A stretch of DNA of 64,000 bases from Micropterix aruncella (GCA_944548615.1 OX155960.1:11346365-11410364), one strand, 5' to 3'. Numbered from the stretch's first letter, positions 33,501 through 43,600 are shown. The notes: generated from the letters alone by a model not told the origin. Numbers and translations: made by a program.

Positions 33501-36500
33501 TCCACAGGGTGGGGTCATCTCCCCCCTCTTGTGGAGCATCGTTGTAGACGAACTCCTAATAGATCTACAAAACCTAGGCCTCTCTGTCTACGGCTACGCT
33601 GATGACGTGGCCATAGTAGTCAGAGGAAACTTCCTATCAATACTTAAGGAGCTCATGGACAAAGCACTTAAGACCACCCAAGACTGGTGCCAGGCCAGAG
33701 GTCTATCCGCTAATCCAAGCAAGACTAAGGCCATGATTTTCACCAGAAAATACAAACCCGAACCCGTTGAGTGTCTCAAGCTCTGGGATAAGGAGATAGA
33801 ATACGCTACAGTAGTTAAATACCTTGGAGTCTATCTAGACCCAAAGCTCAATTGGAAGCACCACCTCGAGCGCAAGAGAACAACCTTCTATGCCTCGTTG
33901 TGGACGTGCAAAAGAGTCATGGGAAAAACCTGGGGGTTCAAACCCAGGGTCGCCTTATGGCTCTACAGGGCAGTACTGCTGCCTAGACTAACCTATGCTG
34001 CAATAGTCTGGTGGTCCAGGGTGAAAAAGCTTGAGACAGTAAAAATGCTAAAAAGCCTTCAAGGTAACTACCTGAGGGCTGCAACTGGCGTCATGAAGAC
34101 CACCCCAACAGCGGGATTAGAGGTGGCACTCTGCTGCCCGCCTCTGGACAAGCTCATCATCCACTCCGCCAGACTTACAGCATACAGACTGAAGTGTTTG
34201 GGCGAGTGGAAGCGTGGAGGGCACAATCATCCTGAGCTAAACCTCCTCCACAAAAGCCCATTCACTCTGACCCAGGATCGACTACGGAAAAAAATTTCGG
34301 TAGAGAAATCCTATAAAATCCTAATCCCCACCAGGGAAGAATGGAAAAATCCGCAGTGGCTTCAAAGCCACAACGCAGACGCCTGGTTCACCGACGGCTC
34401 AGGAACAAATGGACGTTTTGGGGCAGGCGTGTACGGACCCAAAACCAACCACAGAATCAGCATCCCCCTTGGACAATACGCTACGGTTTTCCAAGCCGAG
34501 GTACATGCCATATTGGAATGCATAAAACTACAAAGTCGACTTGAGGTAAAAAACAGACAAATCCTCATCTGCTCTGACAGCAGAGCAGCACTGGACGCTC
34601 TGGCTAAAGCCACCACAGAATCTTCTGTGGTCTGGGACTGCATGCAGGAGCTCAACAAATTGGGAAAATCCAACAAAATCACCCTAATGTGGATACCGGG
34701 TCACCAAGGCATACCCGGAAACGAAGAGGCCGATAGACTGGCAAAACTGGGCACACTGGATTGCCCAGTGGAGCCAGCTGTAGGGGTCCCCTTCGCTACA
34801 GGTAAGAAAATCATCAGGGACTGCTTGGAGCAGGAACATCGGGCTTCCTGGAAACAGAGTCAGGGATGTCGCCAGGCAAAAGCCATGATGGAGCAACCAC
34901 TACAGAAGAAAACCAAGGCCCTACTTGACATGAGCAAGAAGAACCTTAGAACCACCATCGGTCTCCTCACCGGACACACGACCCTTAGAGCTCATCTATT
35001 CAACCTTGGCTTGACTGAGAGCAAGGATTGCCGAATATGTGGCGAGGAACCTGAAGACAGCATACACATTGTTGGCCGCTGTCCAGGGCTCGCCGCCAAA
35101 AGACACAGTTTACTGGGACGAGCCTTTCTCGAACCCAGCGATCTGCCCAACTTGAAGGTCAGTGACCTACTTAGTCTGGTAAGAAGTACCGGGCTACTAG
35201 CTGACAATTGACCTAACCACACAGTGGGTAGTTACAAAAGACCTTACAGATCTAGGTGACATCAAGGGCTGGAAACAAGCCCCCCACTCCATCTACTACT
35301 ACTACTACTACTAACTTCCGGAAGTGCCGTGCATTTTAGGGAGTTTGTCATCGGGATCAGCACCAGCGTCTGGGTAGCTACCCATCAGTGAGGCAGCCAG
35401 AGAAGATCAGGAAGGAAGCGGTTTTTTCGAGGTACTCCTTTTCTTAATCCTTGATCTATTTCCACTGTGGCTGTTCAGCGCCCACCACACCTTAATTTAA
35501 ATACAGTCCATTGCCTGACGTTCAGGATATCGACCACACTATAGGTAGTAATATACAAGTAACAGGTAGTTATTACAAGCTTTTTGCATGATACTTGTTT
35601 GAGTATCTTACTGACTTGTTTTAAAGACAAATAGAAAACTAATGAGTTCAATATCATGACTGAATTAAATAATTAAAAATAATCATGAATTGCTAGAATC
35701 AGATCATATAATTAGTCAAAGTATTTTAAAATAGTTAAAACTAAAATTCTAAGAAAAAAATCCAAATTAAAAATGTTCAATATAATTAAAAAATCAATAT
35801 ATTGATATTTTAATTATTTTAACCCTTGGAGTAAATGGGTATTTTCATGGATGCATCTGTCTCTTTTGCAGGATTTTCGGCGACATCGACTTAAAGTACT
35901 ATAACTACGAAACTACTACACCAATCATAAAAAGAACAACTGCAAAATGATCGCATTGAAATTTGACATATAAAAAATTATAACCTGGAAATTGGGGGAG
36001 TCCGCGGTTGGTCCCGCAAGGGATGTTACGGAGCTACCGGGTTAAAACTTCCTGAGGTGACGTAGTCGACAACCTCTGTAGCTGTAGTCGACAACCCAAG
36101 TTGCCGTTGAACCCCTAGGGTCTCTTCCGCCACTGACTCTATTGCACCGCGGTGCCTGACAGTACGGCTCCAACATGACCTAGACACCCCAATATGTGGG
36201 GTTAGCTCAAATGGTATTCAAATGATCGATTTAAAAAAAACCAAGACATAATTGCATCCAATGAAAATGTAGATGTGCGACCCTGGATAATTGCTCGCCC
36301 ACAATACTTTAGCTTGAACTTTCAATAGGGCCAATCCTTCCATAGATCTTAGCTACTTACCAGGAATAGTTTTAGGGTGATAATTTTTTTTTTATAGGTA
36401 CGCTGCTAGATGACGAAACTCTTCTGGAATTTTCATCATTGGGAACGTATTGCCAGTTTGATTTATTCGGTATAGAAGTTTCACACTATCAGCTCAATGC

Positions 36501-36809
36501 TGCAGCGGATATGCCATCCGATATACAGCGAATTGCAAAAGTGAAAACATTAATAAAGGAGAAAAAGTCCGATCGAGTGCTGTTGTCGCACGACATTCAC
36601 ACTAAGCATCGCCTGGTAAAAAAAAAATATTCTAGATAATCCATGGAACACATCGATGATATTTTTTTTCTGTTTTCCAGACCGATTTTGGAGGACATGG
36701 ATATTCACATATCATTCTGAATGTGCTTCCAAAAATGAAGCAAAGGGGAATTTCGCAAGAAACAATCGATGAAATAACAATAATGAATCCTGCCAACTGG
36801 CTTAAATGA
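27584..36809 (+). CDS. Pter: phosphotriesterase-related protein (PTER), five exons
   Basis: Complete 345-aa gene: exons 27584-27599, 27863-28114, 30644-31066, 36398-36615, 36681-36809, all with GT-AG introns and phases that join in frame. The amidohydrolase-fold metal ligands all fall at family positions: H21 and H23 (THEH), E167 (LGEIASVWP, the glutamate that replaces the carbamylated lysine of bacterial phosphotriesterases), H199 (SFHPHR), H228 (MSHLDR) and D296 ([11 protein letters not shown]). The length matches human PTER (349 aa). Family knowledge: the mammalian enzyme has recently been described as an N-acetyltaurine hydrolase, and bacterial relatives hydrolyse organophosphates. The insect substrate is not deducible here. 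The start was chosen because MSIQTVLGPV aligns with family N-termini. AATAAA lies near 36877. Introns 2 and 3 are full of mobile elements. Confidence 0.96.
27863..28114 (+). CDS. Pter: PTER exon 2
   Basis: Acceptor TTTTTTTTTTCAG, donor GGAG|GTATGA. It encodes residues 6-90, including the first metal-ligand pair THEH and the FGGG(T) turn split across the next junction. Confidence 0.95.
28180..28460 (+). repeat. possible SINE-like repeat in PTER intron 2
   Basis: GGCCTGGATGGCCTTGTGGTTAACCTC resembles a Pol III box A region, and the 280 bp that follow are GC-richer than the intron. No convincing box B or tail was seen, so this is tentative. Confidence 0.35.
28686..28737. repeat. short direct duplication
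   Basis: TTTTGTTGATTTACTCCACA occurs twice, about 27 bp apart, in PTER intron 2. Confidence 0.85.
28861..28909. repeat. 16-bp perfect hairpin
   Basis: CAGATCTCGGCATTAA (28861-28876) pairs exactly with 28894-28909 across a 17-base loop. Intronic. Confidence 0.9.
29430..29960 (+). pseudogene. LINE ORF2 C-terminal remnant and 3' UTR
   Basis: [20 protein letters not shown] then [12 protein letters not shown] and a stop after MLFIR at about 29708 is the end of a jockey-like ORF2. The bases after it are AT-rich UTR up to the family T copy at 30024. Confidence 0.65.
30024..30501 (+). mobile_element. jockey-like LINE 3' end, family T, copy 3
   Basis: [11 protein letters not shown] ... [20 protein letters not shown], then the shared 3' UTR (GCCGTCAATTGGACACGACG) and the (TGTAA)n tail at 30485-30501. 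It sits just upstream of PTER exon 3. Confidence 0.85.
30644..31066 (+). CDS. Pter: PTER exon 3
   Basis: Acceptor GTTTTCAG, donor GACC|GTAAGT. It encodes residues 90-231 with ligands E167, H199 and H228. GC content is clearly higher than in the flanking introns. Confidence 0.96.
31149..31340 (+). mobile_element. tRNA-derived SINE (candidate)
   Basis: A box-A-like CAGTGGCTTGGTCG at about 31161 and a box B GGTTTGATTCCCGG at about 31200 are spaced as in tRNA-headed SINEs. They are followed by an unrelated body (CACACACTTACACACATG) and a T-rich end. It is not a functional tRNA, because no cloverleaf closes. Confidence 0.6.
31745..31974 (+). repeat. 450-bp repeat R, left part of interrupted copy
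   Basis: It matches the reverse complement of 26698-26927 and ends in TAACTTCCGG, the left copy of the LINE target duplication. Confidence 0.9.
31975..35211 (+). CDS. LINE ORF2: partial endonuclease, RT, RNase H, CCHC
   Basis: The open frame formally starts at 31858, but its first 39 codons are repeat R sequence, so the genuine element protein begins at about [12 protein letters not shown] (numbering below counts from 31858). Seen: the end of the APE endonuclease ([10 protein letters not shown], later GSDHR); RT motif [10 protein letters not shown] (D492); [13 protein letters not shown]; motif [10 protein letters not shown] (D582, D583); RNase H FTDGSG (D846), [10 protein letters not shown] (E881), ICSDSRAAL (D907), [14 protein letters not shown] (D959); terminal [18 protein letters not shown] (C1058, C1061, H1070, C1075). 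No stop or frameshift occurs over more than 1,070 codons, so insertion is recent or the frame has been fortunate. It lies within PTER intron 3 in the same orientation as the gene. Confidence 0.95.
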   Translation, partial: NGLQLLLGCDANSHHVCWGSSNINPRGVSLHDFILGNELTILNRGTEPTFIDSRRQEVLDITICTKEVADLVQDWRVSDEPSGSDHRQIHLTLRHSLEIQWARNPRNTNWEGFDRDLAIKLTTVPNRFHTKEQLETAALSLSNAVIDAYEQNCPLKQKNLSKKVPWWNPELTKLRLMLRRCFNRARNHNTNSQHLWEEYKNARNEYNKAIVKAKRRSWRDFCESVETASEASRLNKILSSNNRPQLGCLKRPDGGHTSDTKETLKLLMETHFPGFQESSHPIAAGENSKRLHKPREWALAAKIVNPKAVEWAVSTFDPYKSPGPDGIYPVLLQKGLIQLLGPLTKVLRASIALRHVPHAWSSARVTFIPKAGRNGHIFAKDYRPISLTSFLLKSLERLVDGYLKNNHLALQPLADAQYAYREGRSTDTALHHLVSTIETQLAAKGYALGVFLDIEGAFDTTSYATIKNAMHRRGIPETIIDWTLSMLSNRNLTVYQGDTSITGIPAKGCPQGGVISPLLWSIVVDELLIDLQNLGLSVYGYADDVAIVVRGNFLSILKELMDKALKTTQDWCQARGLSANPSKTKAMIFTRKYKPEPVECLKLWDKEIEYATVVKYLGVYLDPKLNWKHHLERKRTTFYASLWTCKRVMGKTWGFKPRVALWLYRAVLLPRLTYAAIVWWSRVKKLETVKMLKSLQGNYLRAATGVMKTTPTAGLEVALCCPPLDKLIIHSARLTAYRLKCLGEWKRGGHNHPELNLLHKSPFTLTQDRLRKKISVEKSYKILIPTREEWKNPQWLQSHNADAWFTDGSGTNGRFGAGVYGPKTNHRISIPLGQYATVFQAEVHAILECIKLQSRLEVKNRQILICSDSRAALDALAKATTESSVVWDCMQELNKLGKSNKITLMWIPGHQGIPGNEEADRLAKLGTLDCPVEPAVGVPFATGKKIIRDCLEQEHRASWKQSQGCRQAKAMMEQPLQKKTKALLDMSKKNLRTTIGLLTGHTTLRAHLFNLGLTESKDCRICGEEPEDSIHIVGRCPGLAAKRHSLLGRAFLEPSDLPNLKVSDLLSLVRSTGLLADN
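31975..35311 (+). mobile_element. 5'-truncated LINE (EN-RT-RNase H-CCHC) in repeat R
   Basis: A 3.34-kb insertion flanked by a 10-bp duplication, TAACTTCCGG (31965-31974 and 35312-35321). It ends in a (TAC)n tail (about 35292-35311). The empty site exists in the repeat R copy at 26478-26927. The 5' break falls inside the endonuclease domain, so the upstream EN and any ORF1 are missing. RT plus downstream RNase H plus a C-terminal CCHC places it in the LOA/R1/I-like assemblage. The exact clade needs a tree. Confidence 0.93.
35312..35537 (+). repeat. 450-bp repeat R, right part of interrupted copy
   Basis: It starts with the right copy of TAACTTCCGG and matches the reverse complement of 26478-26702, ending near CGACCACACTATAGG. 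Confidence 0.9.
35537..35800 (+). repeat. repeat family P, copy 1
   Basis: ACTATAGGTAGTAATATACAAG, TAGTTATTACAAG, GCATGATACT and AAAGACAAATAGAAAA occur in order here and at 50919-51190. AT-rich and non-coding. Confidence 0.8.
35819..35972 (+). mobile_element. piggyBac-like MITE, copy A (truncated)
   Basis: TTAACCCTTGGAGTAAATGG starts the element. It matches copies at 53452, 53815 and 62535 for about 150 bp and then breaks, so the right end and TTAA are missing. Confidence 0.85.
36010..36115 (-). repeat. repeat family G end, partly duplicated
   Basis: CTTCCTGAGGTGACG then GTAGTCGACAACC appears twice (36066 and 36085), as CAACCTCTGTAG and CAACCCAAGTTG. A short remnant. Confidence 0.6.
36398..36615 (+). 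CDS. Pter: PTER exon 4
   Basis: Acceptor TTTTATAG, donor CCTG|GTAAAA. It encodes residues 231-303, including [11 protein letters not shown] and ligand D296. It lies 5.3 kb from exon 3 because of the LINE-filled intron. Confidence 0.95.
36681..36809 (+). CDS. Pter: PTER exon 5
   Basis: Acceptor TGTTTTCCAG after a 65-bp intron. It encodes [11 protein letters not shown]... to NPANWLK and a TGA stop. GGHGY(S/A)H is a conserved family motif after the last ligand. Confidence 0.95.
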   Translation, partial: TDFGGHGYSHIILNVLPKMKQRGISQETIDEITIMNPANWLK

Positions 36810-36876
36810 CTGCAAAGAAAATCACCCGAGTTTCTATATTATTCATTATTGTAATTAAATTTGTAGAATTAAAAAA

Positions 36877-36882
36877 AATAAA
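36877..36882 (+). terminator. PTER polyadenylation signal
   Basis: AATAAA about 70 bp after the PTER stop codon, with T/G-containing sequence downstream. A single good candidate. Confidence 0.6.
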
Positions 36883-37194
36883 TGTGACAAATGAGTTGAA
36901 GTTAAGTAACAGAACCGAGGAGTTCGGCTACTTAAGTTTATAAGCAACAGAACTCCTTGTTCTGTTAGGAGTGGAACTCCTAACAGATATCCACGAAAGA
37001 TAAGCACAGGTGGTGAGGAACAAACCTGAGACAAGCAAAAAGGGCATTTAGGGATCCGATCATTCTTTGGTCTCGTGAAAACTGTGACCTTCGGAATTAA
37101 GATGACTGTTGCTCGATTGAAATTCTGTGCGATTATACTGCTATTCCATGAGTCGGAAAATGTATCCTAAATATTGCAGAAGTTAGTTGGTATC

Positions 37195-37450
37195 GACTAC
37201 AACGGGCGAACCCGTCACCCCAGGCTGGTATAACGATAAGTGATCGTTCTTTCAGCCGTGGGATGAGCATTAAAGACTTAGACAATGGATAATCGACTAT
37301 CTAGCTCCGACAACTAGCCCGCGAGAGACCAACTCTTACCGCCCGGCACCGGGTAGTCGACCCAGCGAGCAGACCAAGCGCCCTCGCTACCAGTTATGGC
37401 CAAATGTCTCCAGCCTCCCAACTGTTCACAGGTTTGAAGTCGCAGATTGC
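37195..37450 (+). repeat. repeat family G, constant-end third
   Basis: It begins CGACTACAACGGGCGAACCCGTCACCCCAGG and follows family G to GGTTTGAAGTCGCAG, where it stops. Confidence 0.75.
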
Positions 37451-37559
37451 AGAAAGCAGGGGCACTTTTATGTACACTATTTAAGGTAGTAAGTTTCTTC
37501 CTGTCTTTTTATAACTACTTTTTGAACGTATTTACGTCCGGCCATTAACCTTTCAGTCT

Positions 37560-39640
37560 GGTTCAGTGCTGCAAAAAATGAGTACTGGCCTACAGATAGG
37601 AAAAAAGTCCCACATCTAATAGATTTTGGTGTGACAAAGGGCATAACTAATACTCACCTTGAGTGTAAATTAACCTAGAACTATCCTCCACCGATGCACC
37701 GGTTGTTATAACATTAAATAAAACATTCTGCCTGCTGCTGGACCGTGTAAGCCCCAGTCATAAAACTGACTGGAACCTCTTCCAAGATTTCTTAGCTAGT
37801 TTGCTTGATAGCAAAGTTTCTCTAAGAACCGACAATAACATTACAGAAGCAGTTGAGCACTTCAACAACTGCATACAACAATCAGCATCGAGTTCTACGC
37901 CGACAAACATGAACACGACCAAACAGTGCCTTGCAACAGTAAGGGAGCTTCTAGCCAAAGAACGCAATGCAAGGAAACGCTGGCAGAAAACAAGATTTCC
38001 CGCAGATAAGACGTGTCTTAATGCAATCAAAAAACTACTAGGTCAACAAGGAAATAAAGGGTTTGAAAGATCAGAAACCTGGATACGTCGGCCGCAACAG
38101 ATAACTCTCTTTAGAAGGCAACAAAAAGTGTCAAAAGACTTATACCATCGCAACCGCCAGTACGCAAGAATGATAATACTTGGGCCAAAAGTGATATGGA
38201 GAAGACTGAAACATTTTCTAAACACCTGGATGGAGTCTTCATATCAAACCCAAACGAGGGACCCAGTAAAGTAGCAGTAAGTGTTTCTGAAAAACTTGCC
38301 CGCAACCTCACCAGATTAAAAAGGGACAAAATCCGTAAAGTCATAGGTTCTATGACAGGCCACTATCCCCTAAACAAACACCTGTTTACCCTCTATGCAG
38401 AGGATGCATGGAGGAAAAAGAAACGCCACAGCATGTGCTCATGGAATGCAGAAGCGTGGCAGAGCAACGGGCAAAAATACTACAATCTCCAGCATCTGTC
38501 CCGGAGGCCTGTAGCAACCCAAACAGGCTGCTAACCTTCTGGGACAGCCTGGGTTGGCTGGAGTAACATAAATAGAAACATGAACCACGCACAACGGCCC
38601 AATCAAGAGGCCAAGTGCGGGAAAAAGCCCAGATAAACTAACGAAGTGTTTCAGATTTCCTACAGCTAGTTCCACCTATTAATAAAATAACAAGGAGCGA
38701 AGTTAGAGCTGCAATAAAGAAATTAAACCAAGACAAAACCTCGGGTTACAAACCTTATTACAGGAAAAATAATGAAAGAACTACACGAAGAAGGCACACT
38801 TTCCTAACAAGTTTATAATGCTATTTTATGGAGGTGATATGTGTGGTACATAGTAGGAAAGTAAAAAGTGTGTGGTACACAGTGGAAAGCAGTTGAAAGT
38901 TGCGGAAATTATAATGATACCTAAACCTGGAAAATGCCCAGAAGATGTCAAATCGGACCGCCCAATTAGTCACCTCCCGATTCCTTCAGTCACCTAAGGT
39001 TCTGGAAACTCTGTTTCTAAGAAGGCTATCTCCGATTACTGATCGAAATAAACTACTTTCTGATCCTATCAGTTCGGATTCAGAAGGCAGCATGAAACTA
39101 CTGAGCAAGTCCACAGGCTAGTTGAAAAAATAAATGCTACCTTTGAACAAAAGAGGTACTGTTCTGCAGCTTTTCTAGAAAGCGAAAGTCCTTTGACCGC
39201 GGCCTTTCTCAAAGGCCTTGACCGTGTTTGAGACAAGGGCCTATTATAAATAGATAAAAGATTTATTCATAAAATCTTTTTTGTGATACAAGGGGAAAAT
39301 GCAACTACCCTGCATAAAATCTATGCTGGAGTACCCCGAGGGTGTGATGGGTCCTACACTGTATCTTTTGTAACTTCAGACCTATCATTAACTGAAAAGA
39401 TAGATGGGCATATTCGCCGATGATACTTCTGCACTAGCCGTACATGGAAATCAGCTATTACTTTGATGTAAGGACTTATTTCATAAGATTAAGTCAACTA
39501 TTTTAATCAGGAAAGAAACGCAAATCAGATTCAATATTGATGGTATCGGATTTTATTACAGTTCTTTAAAATATGTAAAAATTTATATACATTGGGGGAT
39601 ACTGAAATGATCAGGAATCCATTACTTTGGAATAAACTAT
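37560..39640 (+). pseudogene. decayed jockey-like LINE, with nested LINE insertion
   Basis: Fragments appear in the expected order on the plus strand: endonuclease end EYWPTDRKKVPHLIDFGVTK (about 37580); linker NITEAVEHFNNCIQQSASS and ETFSKHLDGVFISNPNEG (37840-38270); RT start INKITRSEVRAAIKKLNQDK (about 38680); IIMIPKPGKCPEDVKSDRPI (about 38915); FGFRRQHETTEQVHRLVEKI (about 39070); IYAGVPRG (about 39325); and the catalytic FADDTSALAVHGNQL (about 39414). Many stops and frameshifts show that it is long dead. Sequence after 39640 is unrecognisable. It lies between the convergent 3' ends of PTER and ZC3H15. Confidence 0.85.
38288..38643 (+). mobile_element. 5'-truncated LINE 3' end nested in the jockey-like LINE
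   Basis: The direct repeat AAGTGTTTC occurs at 38279-38287 and 38644-38652. Deleting the 356-bp insert and one repeat restores the outer reading (VAVSVS then DFLQLVPPINKITRSEV). The insert encodes IGSMTGHYPLNKHLFTLY, CRGCMEEKETPQHVLMECRS and WDSLGWLE-stop. This is the CCHC tail that follows RNase H, as in the 31975 element. Confidence 0.85.
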
Positions 39641-39649
39641 TATCACAAA

Positions 39650-40416
39650 TCATACTGCTGCGAGAACGCTAGTTGTTGATTAAATTAACACCATTTACAG
39701 AAAAAATAAACATGGTTTAGTTAGGCTACAATGGCAGTAAAAGTAAGAGTCCATAGAGAAATTGGAATTGACGCGAGCACATTTTTTGCTCCATAATTTA
39801 TCACCACATTCGAAAAGCATTATCTCCTAAAACAACGAATCGCTGAGCTCGTTTCTATTTACTATGGTGAAGCACCAATTAAAACAATATGCTCCAGATA
39901 CTCTTAATTTCGACGGGGATGGCACCAAATTATTTAAAGGTTAACCAAAAACAGTTGTAACACAAGAAAACGTCCCTTCTTCACCCCAACTAGTACAGGA
40001 CGATCAGCATGTGATATAGGAACAGATTTGGACATCTTCGGACGTTGGAATGAGTGTGATCCAAATCCCGTTATATACCGTTCTAAGATTGTTTCGAGAG
40101 AATACTAGAATATATTAATTTGTGTCGATGACACTTCAGTTACTTTCTGATTGTGGTTTTTCCTATTCCTGATCTTTTCTGTATGCCCAACGTCTCACAT
40201 AGCAAACGTATGATATCACCGTATCACTGGGATGACTTTGAGGTGACTGTACATTATGAAACGTGAAGTTAATTTCCTTTTCTTACAAACCTTAAACTTA
40301 ACAGAACAGTCGCTGGAAAAATTAGATTTTTCAAAAACCGAAGACTTAAATGAAAATAGTGACATACATTTATGTTAATTGCTTATCAATTTTTACAGTA
40401 GCACAGAGAGGCGGGG
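39650..40416. other. no gene recognised; includes ZC3H15 3' UTR side
   Basis: AT-rich. The stretch just below 40417 must contain the ZC3H15 3' UTR (minus strand), but I see no clear AATAAA on that strand here. Confidence 0.4.
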
Positions 40417-40644
40417 CTAGTCGTCCAGATCCAGGTTTTCGAGCTCCTCGTCCAGCTCCTCGTCCAGGAAAAGGTTTTCGTTGATGGGTCCGGCCCCCGC
40501 CTCGGCGCCCCCCGAGTCCTCGCCCGGGGAGCTGCCTTCCGTGTTGTCCCGCGAAGAGGTGCTGCCGTTTTCCTCCGTTTCGCCGCTTCCGTTCGTCATG
40601 CCGATGAGGCGGTTCTCTAGCGCTTGCGTACCCGTTCCGTCATT
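40417..40644 (-). CDS. ZC3H15: ZC3H15 exon 6
   Basis: Acceptor TTTGCAG|AATGAC, TAG stop at 40417-40419. It encodes a Gly/Ser/Glu-rich stretch and the conserved acidic C-terminus [18 protein letters not shown]. Confidence 0.94.
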   Translation of the reverse strand, partial: NDGTGTQALENRLIGMTNGSGETEENGSTSSRDNTEGSSPGEDSGGAEAGAGPINENLFLDEELDEELENLDLDD

Positions 40645-43600
40645 CTGCAAATAAATAAAAAAATGTATTATTACTATTATTTATTCAGGACAGGCAGCTT
40701 TGCCGATTCGACCAAATCATATCTTGTAAAGCTAATCATGAACAATATTAACAAGTTTTTAAGTACAAATCGAGTCTGTTTTTAAACTGATTGACGGAGC
40801 TTGCTCTAGTTACTTGAAATTTATTTTATTTCACAGGTCCACCACTCTATTTTGCAGAAAGTTATTATGAGGATTATATTAAAATTTTATACGGTTGTTT
40901 TTAGCTGAGACCTTAAAGATTAGTGCTGACGTTGAATTTGTAAATATTCTCTAAGCTCAGGTGCATCGTAATATTTTGCGAGAATTTTATATTTCTCAAA
41001 CAGGCCCGCTCTATGTATTCTTTGTTTGGGAGTAGTCAGTCCATGGAATTTCAAGCGATCTTCGTAATTCCAATTCTTCAGAGCCAAGTCACTGGCATTT
41101 TGGTTGCCCTTCGCTACACCTTTTCCAGGACATCTACATCTTTGCTTAAGTGGGGTTTCCAGAGCCGATAGCCATAGTCAAGATGCCATACAAATGCTTG
41201 TTATATCAGCCTGTTAAACAAGGCAGAACTAGACAAAGGACAGGCAGGGGTCGGAAATCTGTTCGGGCAAAATTCCAAAGCCGCATATAATATTGAATGA
41301 GATTAGTGAGTGTAATAGAGGAAACAACTTGCGGTGTCAACTACAACGGGCGAGCCCGTCACCACAGGAGGTTTTAACGATTTTTTCGTTCTGTCGCCCT
41401 GCAGTGAACGTAGAAGACTTTGGACAGAACAATCCAACGTCCAGCTACGTCACAACCCGCAAGAAGCCAACGCCTTTACCGCCAGATAGCCAGTAATGTT
41501 ACCTGGCGGGCCGACACTCGCGCCCTTGCTTCCAATTGTGACCAGATTTCTCCGGTCTCTCGATTGGTTCCGAGTTTGAGGTCGCTTGCGCGGTCCTCTC
41601 CCTTACGAAGCGGTGAAACGGTGTGCACCGAATCTATCGCGGACCAAGGCGTCCTTTGCCCGACTCTGAACCGGGATCGGATGGCTAATGGTCATTTCAA
41701 GAGCAGTCGCCGTAAGGTAGGCAACCGCCCCCGCTCTATAGGAAACAATACAGTTCCCAGACTCCCCCGACTGTTAGTCGGAGAGCACAATCGATTGGCT
41801 TGCACCGCTCGGTGCGCAGACCGTCTAGGAGCGCCAGAGGTTTGATTCCCAGGGGAGACTGGTTGACCCAGTGTCCTACCCAGGTTCGCGCCCCATGCGC
41901 GGAGGCCATCGGATGAGTGTTGACCCGTGAGTGTGACCGACCCTGAACACATGGGTCATCGTGGCCACCTCATCATGGGCCCATTAGCTCCCGAATAGAG
42001 GAAACAGAGGAACTATGTTTTCCATTCCCTGACGGTCTCTCTTCTTGTTACGATATAAGTAATGTTATTGATTCAATTATTGAACAGGCTGGCCACAACT
42101 ACAGGATTACAAAATTCCCTTATAATTTCATCTTTTTCCCTGATCTATAGGAGCTACCATGGAATTCACGGACCGAAATCGGGACCATCATAATATTATT
42201 ATGCTGGTCCCGATTTCGGGCTGCACGTCAGTGTCTTAAACCGTCGCAAGGAGTCACGGACAGAGTTGAACCTCACATGTCCCTTGACTCCACATCTGCC
42301 CGCAGTTTGTCACCCGACCGGTCTCCTCTACCCGCGCAAATCGTATCCTTCCCTCCTCTAAAATTCCCTTCACTTGCGAAAGAGGACTGGGAATTTCATA
42401 ATAATAATTTAACTTCTATTCTTGACCACTCTGTGAACCGTAATGCCCCTGCCAGCGTCCAGCTGTCATCCTTCCAGGTGGCGGTCCATGAATACTTCTC
42501 GGGTGTTTACCCAAAATCTACCCATGTCGACCCGGTTCACAGAGAAAACGCATTTAAGGCAAAGCTCCGTAGGCAAAAGCGGCTACTTCGTCGCCAGTTA
42601 CGTGAAGCCAAGAAAGCCGGGGATAAAGCCCTCTGCCACAACTTCTCGCGCGCGTACCGCTCTATACTAAAACTCATACAGAGCGTAGCAACGCAAAACG
42701 ACAAGCGCAAGGCAGCATTTCTCAAATCCAAAGAGGAAGCCCGGTTCGACAAAAACCGTTTTAACTACAGCAAAACGGTTTTGTCTGCCGCCAAGGGAAA
42801 AATCCAAATCCCGGAAGATATGGCCACGGAATACTTTTCGACCACGTATGAGGACCCAATGCGGCTCCATAATTACAGCCCTCCGCCGGGCATTACACCT
42901 CCGCCCCTGCCTACGGTAGCTTTTGCTTCTCAACCTCCATCACTAGATGAGATTCTTAATCAAGTAAAGAGGAAGCCGTCGGGCTCTACTCCGGGTCCCG
43001 ATGGTATTCCCTATTTAGTATACAAAAAATGCCCCTGCCTTCTGCAATATTTAGGATCCATCTTCCGAAATATATGGAATAGCGGTGTAGTCCCACAGAA
43101 TTTTGGCCGAGCGACAGTCATCTTAATTCCGAAGGTCCCAGTTTGCACCGGACCAAAGGACGCTCGGCCCATTGCTCTCACAGACACTGTGGCCAAAATC
43201 TTTTTTAGCATAGTCCACACGAGGATGAGCGAATTCATGCACCGGAATGAGTACCTTGGAGTATCAGTTCAAAAAGGCTTCATGCGCGGCGTCTCGGGCT
43301 GCCTCGAGCACAACTCTCTCCTGGCTGCTGCCATCAAGGATGCGAGACAGCACGAACGCCAAATCAATGTATGCTGGCTCGACCTAGAGAATGCCTTTGG
43401 GTCAGTCCGACACAGTCTCCTCCACTTTGCACTCCGCTGGTACAACTTCCCACCAGTCGTGCGAGACATTGTAGCCTCCTACTACAACTGTCTGACTTTC
43501 CATGTTAAAACGCAAGAATGGACTACCCGCTCTATACCATATTCAATTGGACTATTTCAGGGCTGTTGCCTCTCCCCGACGATCTTTAATATAGTTTTTA

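Noticed and set aside
41820..41850. tRNA-type box B in family G (GGTTTGATTCCC)
   Set aside because: No matching box A at the right distance is shared across copies, and the one-sided truncation argues for transcription in the other direction.
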